Positions 1 through 7,659 of a stretch of DNA of 45,685 nucleotides are shown piece after piece. Each line of letters begins with the position of its first letter. Position 1 is the first letter of the stretch. The notes beneath the pieces were generated by a model. The model was not told the DNA's origin. It was given only the letters and a program-made list of their open reading frames with translations, and ran no database searches. A program made the position numbers and the translations under genes. Location of the stretch: contig JAJPKR010000015.1 in assembly GCA_021323595.1 (NCBI GenBank), forward strand, positions 1-45,685. The letters run 5' to 3'. The DNA comes from Terriglobia bacterium. GTDB taxonomy: Bacteria > Acidobacteriota > Terriglobia > Terriglobales > SCQP01.

Positions 1-1
1 C

Positions 2-139
2 TCAGCCGAACGCACCCAGGAGCTTCGCTCCTGGGTCCACCAGTACAACTGGCACCGGCCTCATGCTAGCTTGGGTCTGTCACCGCCCATCAGCCGTTCC
101 GGCCTTGAACGGAACAACCTATTGCGCCTCCACACCTAG
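2..139 (+). mobile_element. IS481-like transposase, C-terminal end only
   Basis: An open frame enters from the left edge and stops with TAG at 137-139, giving the last 45 residues of a DDE transposase. The piece contains YNWHRPHASLGLSPPISR, the highly characteristic tail of the integrase core (rve_3 type) of IS481/IS3-like transposases. The catalytic DDE residues would lie left of the window and cannot be seen. No terminal inverted repeat was identified to its right. The element sits beside degraded genes and a tRNA-like end, which fits a mobile-element-rich accessory patch. Family assignment to IS481 is by motif memory only. Confidence 0.8.
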
Positions 140-237
140 CCCACCACCGCTGGGGCGCCGAGCCGAAAACCGGTCCCCCGTCCGCCGCGTCCAGTGGACT
201 ATCCTGTGGCGCAAACGTCGCAATCGCGCTCGGGCTT

Positions 238-492
238 GTGGTGGTTGCCGCGACCGTCTATCAGGGTCGCAGGCAGCGGGCCGACGCCAATCGTGGAAAC
301 GCCTCCCCCGCAGATGTCGCAGCACATGTGCAGTCCGCCCACGCCCCGCCTGACGCTTGGTGGCCTTGGGCCGCCGGGGGCATTATTCTGGCCGCGACCT
401 TGATCTTGGCCGCCTCGGGGCCCGCGCGCCAAAATTGGGGCATAATCGCTGGTGCCGGGGCGCAGCTGCTGGCGGTGGCGCTGCCGGTGTAG
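238..492 (+). CDS. small membrane protein of unknown function
   Basis: I do not recognise this gene. From the GTG at 238 it would encode 84 residues with a second hydrophobic stretch near residues 48-62 (GGIILAATLILAAS). The frame stays open back to 109, and the residues just before the GTG (NVAIALGLVVVAATVYQ across the junction) complete a first membrane helix, so 238 is probably not the true start. No ATG, GTG or TTG exists upstream in this frame. A GTG at 194 in another frame begins VDYP, echoing the MDYA start of the next gene, so a one-base error or frameshift near 205 is possible. It ends 15 bases before the next gene. Confidence 0.4.
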   Translation: MVVAATVYQGRRQRADANRGNASPADVAAHVQSAHAPPDAWWPWAAGGIILAATLILAASGPARQNWGIIAGAGAQLLAVALPV

Positions 493-507
493 AAATTCGA
501 GGGCCCA

Positions 508-1116
508 ATGGACTACGCAGCGTGGGTTAACGTTGTGCTCGCGGCGGCCCTCGTCGGCGTAACCGCATGGTACGCGCGAGACGCCGGAAAAATGCGCAAA
601 GCCGCTGAGGCGCAGGCTGATGCGACGCGGCGGACCCTCGACCTGTTAACGAAGCAATCGGAAGAACAGGCCGGGGTCCGCAAGACTATTGTCAAGACCG
701 CGATCGAAACTGCGCGTGTGAACCTCAATTACTGGAAGGAACAGAAAATCGCTGATCTCGCCGCCCTGCGCATACTGCCGCAACCTGTCCAGCTCACGCC
801 TCCCGAGTCGGCGTCAGCGGTGCGCCACGCCAGGGCCATCTCCGTAGACGGTTCGGAGCAGCTGTCCAGCGCGTTCGACTCCTTTCGGCTAGCCGAGTGG
901 GAGATCACCATGCTCGCGCTGCTGAAAGAGGATTCTGTCCAGATAGTAGAGCGCTTGCGCACTGGCTTCCATCAATACCTCGACGAGGCGGGCACCTCAC
1001 TTGACCGTGCGCAAAGGTGCCTGTATCTGCACTCCAGCGCGCCTGCTGACGGCTCCCCCACGGACGGGCTATGTGGCGGTGACTACCCGAAGGTCGGGGC
1101 CGATAGACGTCCCTAG
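508..1116 (+). CDS. membrane-anchored coiled-coil protein, unknown function
   Basis: This is an unrecognised protein of 202 residues. Residues 5-21 form one N-terminal membrane helix (AWVNVVLAAALVGVTAW), followed directly by a charged, alanine-rich, probably coiled-coil segment of about 60 residues, then a mixed soluble domain. The topology is short N-terminus, one helix, large soluble part most likely cytoplasmic. Proteins of this shape are common as small unknown cargo in mobile islands. The last 40 residues are low in secondary-structure signal and rich in Ser, Pro and Gly, which may mean that the C-terminus is frameshifted. The start is the first ATG, with a weak purine-rich stretch (gaggg) before it. 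It probably forms an operon with the small gene 15 bases upstream. Confidence 0.5.
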   Translation: MDYAAWVNVVLAAALVGVTAWYARDAGKMRKAAEAQADATRRTLDLLTKQSEEQAGVRKTIVKTAIETARVNLNYWKEQKIADLAALRILPQPVQLTPPESASAVRHARAISVDGSEQLSSAFDSFRLAEWEITMLALLKEDSVQIVERLRTGFHQYLDEAGTSLDRAQRCLYLHSSAPADGSPTDGLCGGDYPKVGADRRP

Positions 1117-1152
1117 GCTCAGCACCCTGCGGCAGCGAAGGGGAGCGCGCCG

Positions 1153-1590
1153 ATGGGAATTATGCGCAGGGTTAGGCCGTGCGAGCTCACGCAGCGGTCG
1201 CACATCAACATGTGTGTTTTCGATAGCCGCTGGGAGGCGAGCGAGGCGTTCGAGCTTGACCGGAATAGGGGGCTTGTGTCCGCGTGGGCCAAGAACGATC
1301 ACCTGGGTTTTGAAGTCACCTGTTCGTTCAAGAGCGTCATCCGGAAATTCCGCCCGATTATTTGGTCCGCCTTTCCAACGGCAGGATGCTGGTGCTCGAA
1401 GTGAAGAGACAGGACAGCGAGGAGCAGCGCGTGAAACGCGAATTCCTGGCGGAATGGGTGCGGGGTTAATGGCCACTGCGGCTTCGGTGCCTGGGCCGCC
1501 GGCGTGTCGCATCAACCCGGCGACATTCGCGAAATCCTCGCCCGCCGCGGTTCTGTGGGCGGTGGGAAGCTGCAGGAGCGTAGGCGGTGA
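1153..1590 (+). pseudogene. decayed C-terminus of a helicase-type (type III-like) restriction enzyme
   Basis: Three consecutive frames together read as the conserved C-terminal domain of large DEAD/DEAH-box restriction subunits (the type III-like group often named BPTD_3080 family). Frame one (1153 to about 1355) carries SRWEASEAFELDRN and WAKNDHLGFEV. Frame two (about 1355-1469) carries LVRLSNGRMLVLEVKRQD, an endonuclease-like ExK strand, and EFLAEWVRG before a TAA. Frame three (about 1466-1590) carries NGHCGFGAWAAGVSHQPGDI. At least two indels are therefore needed, and the helicase core is absent upstream. This is a gene remnant, not a working enzyme, unless the indels are sequencing errors; even then only the tail exists. 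The terminal TGA overlaps the GTG of the following gene. Confidence 0.7.
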
Positions 1591-2234
1591 ACACACCCGG
1601 TGCGGGCCTGGAGGGAATCGGGGCGCGAGCCACGATAATGGTTGACCCCTCGCTGCTCCTCTCGCCTCGAACGGCCCTTGAGGCGGAAGTCGCTATTAGG
1701 GGCGCTGCAGGCCGGATCGTGGTGCCTCGGGCGTTTGTCCGTCTCGCTCGATCGGGCGAGCTGTCCGAGCGGACGCGCCGATTCTATGGTCGCGGTCAAG
1801 GCTCGGAAGGCGGCCTGTCTCCTGTGGCTCTGGAGCGGTTCGCTGATTTCGCGGGACCTGAGCTTGGGCCCCAGGAGGGCGAAGTTGCCGCTCGGCTTAG
1901 GCGCCATGCTGAATTGGGGGAGGTGCTGCTGGAGGAGTGGGCGTTCCTGAACCAGCGTTCCTGGATCGCGTCGCGCGTCAAACGTCCGTTCGCCCATTTT
2001 GTTAAGGCGGGGGCGGTGGCCGTTGAGGCGGGGAGGCGAGTGTTCGAGCGCGAAGCTCTTCGGGTCCTTCGCAGGGAGCCGGATCAGGGCGAGCTGTCAG
2101 CGTTAATGCGGCTGAGGGCGTTATCCAAGTGGCTCGCAGTGGCCGGTGTAAGCGCTGCTCCGCTCGTGCACGAAATGGGCTTACAGATTGCCGTGCGCGC
2201 TGTGGCCGGGTTTTTCCTCCTATACGACCCGTAG
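1587..2234 (+). CDS. unknown protein, possibly PIN-like, coupled to the restriction remnant
   Basis: This encodes 215 residues from a GTG that overlaps the stop of the preceding remnant as GTGA, the usual signature of translational coupling in an operon. The start region (IMVDPSLLLSPRTALEAEV, then GRIVVPRAFVRLARSGEL) has the beta-alpha-beta layout of PIN-domain proteins, with an early Asp after a hydrophobic strand and a VVP strand. The remaining PIN acidic residues cannot be placed with confidence. The C-terminus has hydrophobic stretches (WLAVAGVSAAPLV and AVAGFFLLYDP) that may be membrane helices or buried helices. An internal ATG lies at residue 18, just before VDPS, and could be the real start. 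Its partner role in a restriction locus is inference from position. Confidence 0.5.
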   Translation: MNTPGAGLEGIGARATIMVDPSLLLSPRTALEAEVAIRGAAGRIVVPRAFVRLARSGELSERTRRFYGRGQGSEGGLSPVALERFADFAGPELGPQEGEVAARLRRHAELGEVLLEEWAFLNQRSWIASRVKRPFAHFVKAGAVAVEAGRRVFEREALRVLRREPDQGELSALMRLRALSKWLAVAGVSAAPLVHEMGLQIAVRAVAGFFLLYDP

Positions 2235-2421
2235 GGGCTGCACTGGGGAGCGCGCTTGGGGCATGTGACGCGATTATCACGCAAGCCCGCCTTCCATCGC
2301 CAGATTTCAACGGATCACGCGGCGGCAGCTAGTTAGGATCACGCGGGTGTGGCGCTTCGGAAACAGTTGGAGCCCGTAGCGATTAGCGTCGATCCGCACC
2401 CTCGAAATTGTCGCAGTAGAG

Positions 2422-2451
2422 GTCGAGGGTTCGAGTCCCCTCGTGCCTACC
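2422..2451 (+). other. tRNA 3'-end-like sequence, possible att remnant
   Basis: The bases match the T-arm and acceptor 3' end of a tRNA: a GAGGG stem side, the invariant TTCGAGT loop at 2430-2436, a C-rich return strand and a TGCCTACC tail that resembles a discriminator plus partial CCA. The stem is imperfect (one A-C pair). No matching 5' acceptor, D-arm or anticodon arm is found in the preceding 150 bases, so this is not a complete tRNA. Such 3' ends are what site-specific integrases leave at island borders. It lies exactly between the accessory genes on the left and the ordinary chromosomal genes on the right. Confidence 0.5.
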
Positions 2452-2590
2452 GTTCGTTTCGGTGACTTTACTGGGCTTTGGGAAATGGGGGCGGATCAGG
2501 CTGTCCCCGTTTCGCGGTGCGCGGGGGCGGTTGCGGGGGCGAGGGGGAAGCGCCTACACTGGCCGGTTGCTTTCGACTCGGGGACACACA

Positions 2591-4558
2591 ATGAAATCCG
2601 TCCGCTTCGCAGCCGCCGCCCGCTTCGCAGTTCCCGTCCGCTTCGCTGTTCCCGCCCGCTTCGCCGTCGCCGGCCTGTTGGCCGCCGGCCTCACGCTGGC
2701 CGCGCAGACGCCGCAAACGGCGGCGGCGCCGTCGCAATATCCGGCGCTGCCGACGGAGTTTCCGGCGCACTTCCAGCCGCCGCAGCCCAACCGCCCGTAC
2801 GTCGAGCGCATCGCGGCCATCCCCATGCGCGACGGGACGAAGCTCAACACCGTGATCCTCATCCCGAAGGGGGCGACGCACGCGGGCATCGTGCTCGACC
2901 GCACGCCCTACAACGCCGACGGCCGCGCCAGCCGGGAGGGGTACGATCCCATCCTGGAGGCCGGCTACATTCACGTGATCCAGGACGTGCGCGGCAAGTA
3001 CGGCTCGGAGGGCGATTACATCATGAACCGCTACGTGCTCGGGCCGCTGAACCCGACGGGGGTCTCCGACGCCACTGACTGCTCGGACACGATCAGCTGG
3101 CTCGCCAACCCGGCGAATCTGCCGGAAGGGAACGGGCGCGTCGCCACCATCGGCATTTCCTACGACGGCTATGAAGCCGCCATGTCGCTCGTGCACCCCA
3201 ACCCGCACCTGAAGGCCGCCATCCCCGAAAACCCGATGGTGGACGGCTGGCGCGGCGACGACTGGTTTCATTACGGCGCGTTTCGCGAGCAGATGATTCC
3301 TTATATCTACCAGCAGGATTCGAGCCGCGACAGCCGGTATCGCTGGTGGCAGGACGAAAGCGACGACTACACGATGTGGCTGAAGGCCGGCAACCCGAGC
3401 GTCGTCGCCCGCGCGCACGACATGGAGCAGCTTGGATTCTGGCGCAAGCTCGTCGAGCATCCCGCCTACGACGAGTTTTGGCGGGATCAGGCGGTGGACA
3501 AGATCTTGGCGCAGGAGCCGCTGACGGTGCCCACCTTGCTGGTCGGCGGCGAGTGGGATCAGGAGGATATTTACGGGGCGCTGGCGATCTATCGCGCGCT
3601 GTACGCGACGCCGGCGAACCGCGCGAACCTCTATCTCGTCTTGGGCCCGTGGTACCACGGCGAGGAGGCGCGGCCGACGGGCGACCGGCTGGGCGCGATC
3701 CGGTGGGGCTCGGATACCTCGGCGTACTTCACCGAGCACATCTTGCTGCCGTTCTTGGCGCAGCATATCGGCGACGGCGCCGACGCGCATTTGGCGCACG
3801 TCAACGCCTTTCTGGCCGGCGCCGATCATTGGGAACAGCTCGCCAGCTGGCCCGCCTGCCCGGGCGACTGCGCAGTGCACGAGGAAGCGCTTTACCTGCA
3901 AGGGAACCACGGCCTGGCGTTCCATCCGCCGGCGGCGGACGGGGAAGGCTACGATCAGTACGTCTCGGATCCCGCCAACCCCGTGCCCTACCGGCCGCGG
4001 CCCACGCCGCGCGCGGAGACGCCCACGTGGCCGGAGTGGCTGGTGGGCGATCAGCGCGAGGTTTCCGGGCGGCCGGACGTGGAAGTTTACGAGACACCGG
4101 TGCTGACGCAGGCGGTGCGCATCAGCGGGCGTCCCGCCGTCCATTTGGCCGCCGCGACCAGCGGCACGGATGCGGATTGGGTGGTCAAGCTGATTGACGT
4201 GTATCCCAGCCGCGACCTGAAAGAGCCGGACATGGACGGCTATGAGCTGGCCGTCGCCATGGATATTTTCCGCGGGCGCTATCGCACGAGCTGGTCGCAT
4301 CCGGAGGCGCTGACGCCGAATGTGCCGCTGGTCTATCAGTTCCACCTGCCGGCGGCCAATTACGTCTTCCTGCCCGGCCATCGGATCATGGTGCAGATCC
4401 AGTCGAGTTGGTTCCCGCTCTACGACCGCAATCCGCAGACGTTCGTGGCGAATATTTTCCAGGCGACGCCGGCGGATTATGTGAAGGCCACGCAGCGGAT
4501 CTACCATACGCCGGAGCACGCCACCTACCTGGAATTGCCCGTCGCGCAAGGGCGGTGA
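2591..4558 (+). CDS. CocE/NonD-family secreted hydrolase (S15-like alpha-amino acid ester hydrolase or acyl-peptidase)
   Basis: The 655-residue protein belongs to the X-Pro dipeptidyl-peptidase S15/CocE group: an alpha/beta hydrolase domain with a cap, then a C-terminal jelly-roll (about residues 440-650). The nucleophile elbow GISYDGY puts Ser190 as the nucleophile, with Asp323 (GGEWDQED) and His356 (GPWYHGE) as the likely triad. The family hydrolyses acyl or ester bonds of amino-acid-like substrates; the exact substrate cannot be told. The start at 2591 follows a GGGA stretch. The open frame continues upstream to 2462 but those codons look non-coding. The N-terminus is odd: four 18-bp tandem repeats put several VRFAVP-like hexamers ahead of the hydrophobic core of the signal peptide. 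It stands alone, with no obvious operon partner. Confidence 0.9.
   Translation: MKSVRFAAAARFAVPVRFAVPARFAVAGLLAAGLTLAAQTPQTAAAPSQYPALPTEFPAHFQPPQPNRPYVERIAAIPMRDGTKLNTVILIPKGATHAGIVLDRTPYNADGRASREGYDPILEAGYIHVIQDVRGKYGSEGDYIMNRYVLGPLNPTGVSDATDCSDTISWLANPANLPEGNGRVATIGISYDGYEAAMSLVHPNPHLKAAIPENPMVDGWRGDDWFHYGAFREQMIPYIYQQDSSRDSRYRWWQDESDDYTMWLKAGNPSVVARAHDMEQLGFWRKLVEHPAYDEFWRDQAVDKILAQEPLTVPTLLVGGEWDQEDIYGALAIYRALYATPANRANLYLVLGPWYHGEEARPTGDRLGAIRWGSDTSAYFTEHILLPFLAQHIGDGADAHLAHVNAFLAGADHWEQLASWPACPGDCAVHEEALYLQGNHGLAFHPPAADGEGYDQYVSDPANPVPYRPRPTPRAETPTWPEWLVGDQREVSGRPDVEVYETPVLTQAVRISGRPAVHLAAATSGTDADWVVKLIDVYPSRDLKEPDMDGYELAVAMDIFRGRYRTSWSHPEALTPNVPLVYQFHLPAANYVFLPGHRIMVQIQSSWFPLYDRNPQTFVANIFQATPADYVKATQRIYHTPEHATYLELPVAQGR
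2600..2671 (+). repeat. four 18-bp tandem repeats inside a signal-peptide coding region
   Basis: Four consecutive 18-base units, each containing CCGCTTCGC, encode the hexamers VRFAAA, ARFAVP, VRFAVP and ARFAVA at the N-terminus of the CocE-type hydrolase. The units preserve the reading frame, so gain or loss of copies would lengthen or shorten the positively charged n-region of the signal peptide without breaking the gene. Confidence 0.85.
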
Positions 4559-4699
4559 GCGGGCGCGGGGCGCGGGCTTCCGGGCGGAGAGCGAGCGGCG
4601 GGCGGGCTCCAAACTAGAGCCCCGGCTTGCCGCGGCAGGCGGACGGGGAACGGACGCCGGGCGCGGGCAGGGGGCATGGAGGCAGAGCGGAGGCGGAGG

Positions 4700-5959
4700 A
4701 TGACGGGCGGCGCGAAGCGGGCGGCAGCGATCGGGTTGGCGCTAGGGCTGGCGGCGGTGGCGGCGGCGCAGGCGCGGCCGATCGTGCTGCGCACGAGCAC
4801 GGCGCTCGACGGGCGCGGCCATGTTTTGCACGACGCCGCCATCGTGATCGAGCACGGCAAGATCCTGCGCGTCGGCGAGGCAGGGGACGGCGGCGGGCGC
4901 GTATACGATCTGCGCGGGCTGACGGTGATGCCCGGCTGGATTGACGTCCACGAGCATATTTCCTGGCACTTCGGGCCGGATGGGAAGCTGGCGGGCGCGG
5001 GGGTGGGCAAGGGGGAGACGCCCGAACAGGCCTATTTGGCGATGGCGGCGAACGCCTGGGCGACGCTCGAGGCGGGCTTCACGACGATCCAGAGCGTGGG
5101 GGCGCCGGCGGATGGGCCGCTGCGCGACGCCATCGCGCGCGGGGAAATTCCGGGGCCGCGGATTCTCACCGCGCTGCGGCCGCTGGTGGGGCGGGGCGAG
5201 AAGACGGGGACGCCGGAGCAGATTCGCCGCTTCGTGGACGAAGACAAGGCGATGGGCGCGGATTTGATCAAGATTTTCGCCTCGTCGAGCATCCGCGACG
5301 GCGGCCGGCCGACGCTTTCGCCCGCGCAGTTGACCGCCGCCTGCCAGGAGGCCAAACGCGACGGCTTGCGCACGCTGGTGCACGCCTATGGGCCGGCGGT
5401 GGAGGAGGCGGTCGAGGCCGGCTGCGGGGAGATCGAGCACGGCATGCTGATGCCGCTCGGAGATCTGCGGCTGATGGCGGCGCGGCATGTGTATTTCGAT
5501 CCGCAAGCGGGGCTGGTGTTCCAGAACTACTTCGACAACGAGGCGCGCTATCTGGGCAGCGGCGGCTACACGAGCGCCGGCTTCGCGGCGATGCGGCGCG
5601 TCTGGCCGCAGGATCTGGCGATGATCCGGGCGGCACTGGCGACGCCGGGCCTGCAGATCGTTTTCGGCACGGACGCGGTGGCGGGCGCCTTCGGTCACCA
5701 GGCGGAGGAGTTCGTGGCGCGGGTCGAGAAGGTGGGCATGAGCCCGATGCGGGCGCTGGAGTCGGCGCAGGGGGTGGCGGCGGCATCGCTCGGCATGGAG
5801 GATCAGATCGGCGCGCTGGCGCCCGGACTCGATGCCGACATCATCGCCGTCGAGGGCGATCCACTGCGCGACATCACGGCGGTGCGGCGGGTGGCGTTCG
5901 TGATGAAGGGCGGCGTGATCTATAAGAATTGGGCGGGACAGGCGGGCAGCGGGGAATAG
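4700..5959 (+). CDS. secreted amidohydrolase (imidazolonepropionase/prolidase-like)
   Basis: This is a metal-dependent amidohydrolase of 419 residues with an N-terminal signal peptide (IGLALGLAAVAAAQA). The metal-binding HxH is His84/His86 in PGWIDVHEHISWH. Further ligands are visible in LVHAYG, EIEHGM and the catalytic Asp of FGTDAVAGAFGHQ. The C-terminal composite beta domain ends with the typical GALAPGLDADIIAVEGDP. The family cleaves C-N bonds in cyclic amides or dipeptides; acidobacteria carry many exported copies and the substrate is unknown. I chose the ATG at 4700 over 4676 because GGAGG sits six bases upstream of it. The gap to the hydrolase upstream is about 140 bases, so it may be its own unit. 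Confidence 0.88.
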   Translation: MTGGAKRAAAIGLALGLAAVAAAQARPIVLRTSTALDGRGHVLHDAAIVIEHGKILRVGEAGDGGGRVYDLRGLTVMPGWIDVHEHISWHFGPDGKLAGAGVGKGETPEQAYLAMAANAWATLEAGFTTIQSVGAPADGPLRDAIARGEIPGPRILTALRPLVGRGEKTGTPEQIRRFVDEDKAMGADLIKIFASSSIRDGGRPTLSPAQLTAACQEAKRDGLRTLVHAYGPAVEEAVEAGCGEIEHGMLMPLGDLRLMAARHVYFDPQAGLVFQNYFDNEARYLGSGGYTSAGFAAMRRVWPQDLAMIRAALATPGLQIVFGTDAVAGAFGHQAEEFVARVEKVGMSPMRALESAQGVAAASLGMEDQIGALAPGLDADIIAVEGDPLRDITAVRRVAFVMKGGVIYKNWAGQAGSGE

Positions 5960-6326
5960 TGGGCGGGGCCGCGAGGGTTCAAAGCCGGAGATCGAGGATC
6001 GGGGGTCGGGAGCGGGCGAGACGGCCCCAAGGCGGCCGCTCTGCAGCGGGACGGAGCGCGGCGCCAGCGCGCGAAAGCCGGCCCCAAGCGCGGATTCATG
6101 CCGCGTTCAGGCTGCGCGTGCTAGGCTCCCGCTCGGAGGATTGTAGAAGCAGCGAGGATGAGCGCGGGGCGGGTTCGTGCCGCCGGGTTGGGCACGCGCC
6201 GCGGGCGCGCGCGAGCAGCGGCGGAGGCAGGGCGAGGGCGGAGGCAGACACGCTGGCGCCGGCCGCGACGGCCGCGGCCGCGGAGGGCGGGATTGCGGAT
6301 GCAGTCGAAGAGGCGGTGAAAAGATC
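5960..6326. other. gene-free stretch
   Basis: About 370 very GC-rich bases with no convincing coding frame. The frame of the next gene is open through part of it, but the codons encode Arg/Gly/Ala-rich low-complexity sequence without homology signals. Short purine-rich repeats such as GGAGGCAG are present. I see no clear promoter or terminator. Confidence 0.5.
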
Positions 6327-7331
6327 ATGAGGAGGCGCATGCACGTGGGCTTATGCGCGGGGGCGCTGGTCTGGCTGGCGGCGGGAGCGGGCAGCGCGCC
6401 GCCGTTGCGGCTGCGCGCGGAGATTCCGCTGCCGGCGGTGCAAGGGCGCATCGATCATTTCGATGCGGACGTGCCGGGGCATCGGGTGTTCATGTCGGCG
6501 CTGGGGAACAACACCGTCGAGGTCTTCGATACCGCTGCCGGCAAACTGACGGCCACGCTGCGCGGGGTGCGGCGGCCGCAAGGGGTGACCTACGCGCCGC
6601 GCTCGCACCGCCTATTCGTCGCCAGCGCCGCGGACGGAACGTGCCGGATCTTCGACGGCCGCACGCTGCGCCTGCTCAAGACGATACGATTCTCGAGCGA
6701 CGCCGACGACACGCGGTACGACGCGGCGTCGAATCGGGTTGTCGTCGGGTACGGAGAAGCAGGCGACGCGGGGCTCGCGATTTTGGACGGCAGCACGGGG
6801 GCGCTCGCGGCGAAGATCGCGCTGCCGGACCATCCCGAGTCGTTCCAGCTCGATGCCGGCGGGGCGCGGGTGTACGTGAACATTCCGGACGCGGGCAACA
6901 TCGTCGCGGTCGTGGATCGCGAGCGGCGCCGGATCGCGGCGACGTGGACGCTGGGGGGCGCGCGGGACAATTTTCCGATGGCGCTGGACGCGGCCGATCA
7001 CCGGCTGTTCGTGATCTGCCGCAATCCCGCGGAGATGCTGGCGCTCGACACCGCGTCGGGCCGCATCGTCGCGCGCGTGCCCTGCGCCGGCGACGCCGAT
7101 GACGCTTGGTATGACGCCGCGCGGCGGCGCATCTACGTCACCGGCGGCTCCGGCTTCCTCACCGTGATCCAGCAGAGCGGCGCGGATGGCTATGCCCGGC
7201 TGGTGCAAATCGCCACCCGCCCCGGCGCGCGCACGTCGCTCTTCGTGCCGCAATGGCGGGAGCTATTTCTGGGACTGCGGCGCGAGGGCGGGCATCCGGC
7301 GGAGCTGCGCGTCTATACCGCGCAGCCCTGA
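6327..7331 (+). CDS. secreted YncE/YVTN-type beta-propeller protein
   Basis: The 334-residue protein has a signal peptide (GLCAGALVWLAAGAGSA) followed by repeated propeller blades of the NHL/YVTN kind. Each blade shows a short strand with a turn such as NNTVEVFDTAAGKL, GTCRIFDGRTLRL, AGNIVAVVDRERRRI and PAEMLALDTASGRI. Such proteins are exported and act as binding scaffolds; no enzymatic residues are evident. The start at 6327 has GAGG upstream and is followed by the Arg-rich n-region RRRM; the frame is open further upstream but not signal-like. Directly after its stop, in the same frame, is a porin-tail remnant, described separately. Confidence 0.75.
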   Translation: MRRRMHVGLCAGALVWLAAGAGSAPPLRLRAEIPLPAVQGRIDHFDADVPGHRVFMSALGNNTVEVFDTAAGKLTATLRGVRRPQGVTYAPRSHRLFVASAADGTCRIFDGRTLRLLKTIRFSSDADDTRYDAASNRVVVGYGEAGDAGLAILDGSTGALAAKIALPDHPESFQLDAGGARVYVNIPDAGNIVAVVDRERRRIAATWTLGGARDNFPMALDAADHRLFVICRNPAEMLALDTASGRIVARVPCAGDADDAWYDAARRRIYVTGGSGFLTVIQQSGADGYARLVQIATRPGARTSLFVPQWRELFLGLRREGGHPAELRVYTAQP

Positions 7332-7508
7332 GGAAGACGCGATCGCGGCGGCCGGCATGATCGTCCCGAAGGCGCCGACGTGCGCGCGACCTGGGGCGCG
7401 GGACTGCTGTTCAACGACGGGCGGCGGAAGACGTCGTTCAAGCTGTTCTTCGGGACCACGAGGGACGAGGGGCATCGCTGGTTCTTGACGCTGGGACCGA
7501 CATTCTAA
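7332..7508 (+). pseudogene. remnant of an outer-membrane beta-barrel C-terminus
   Basis: Fifty-eight codons follow in frame after the propeller stop and end in TAA at 7506-7508. The translation shows alternating amphipathic strands (RATWGAGLLFND, TSFKLFFGTT, HRWFLTLGPTF). It closes with Phe as the last residue, the C-terminal signature recognised by the Bam machinery in outer-membrane barrels. No start codon with a ribosome site precedes it, and only two or three strands remain. It is best read as the tail of a deleted porin-like gene, or less likely as a part of the propeller protein cut off by a nonsense mutation. Confidence 0.45.
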
Positions 7509-7570
7509 ACGCCGAGCGCGCCCCCAACTCGCCGCGAAGAGACTCGCCGACTGACTCTGCCGAGGATCGG

Positions 7571-7620
7571 GCATGCCCCGGCAGGCACCGTTCAGGCGAT
7601 CTTAAGCCTGCGCCGGGCAT
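7571..7620. terminator. imperfect hairpin between the remnant and the Cache-like gene
   Basis: ATGCCCCGGCAGGC at the left and GCCTGCGCCGGGCAT at the right form an imperfect GC-rich inverted repeat around a loop of about 19 bases. No T-run follows, so a terminator role is only a guess; a structured leader for the gene starting at 7660 is equally possible. Confidence 0.25.
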
Positions 7621-7659
7621 ACTGCAGGCGACGGTGGGACTGCCACCGCGGAGATCAAA

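Noticed and set aside
1-2451. An intact anti-phage defence system
   Set aside because: The only defence-related sequence is a frameshifted C-terminus of a restriction enzyme; no methylase, helicase core or toxin pair is present.
2340-2452. A complete tRNA gene ending at 2451
   Set aside because: Only the T-arm and 3' end can be seen. No complementary 5' acceptor strand, D-arm or anticodon stem is found upstream, so it is listed only as a remnant.
2468-4612. A 714-codon open frame antisense to the CocE-type hydrolase
   Set aside because: The translation is Arg/Gly/Ala/Val-rich with no domain signal. It mirrors the GC-rich codons of a clear S15-type gene, as expected for high-GC DNA.
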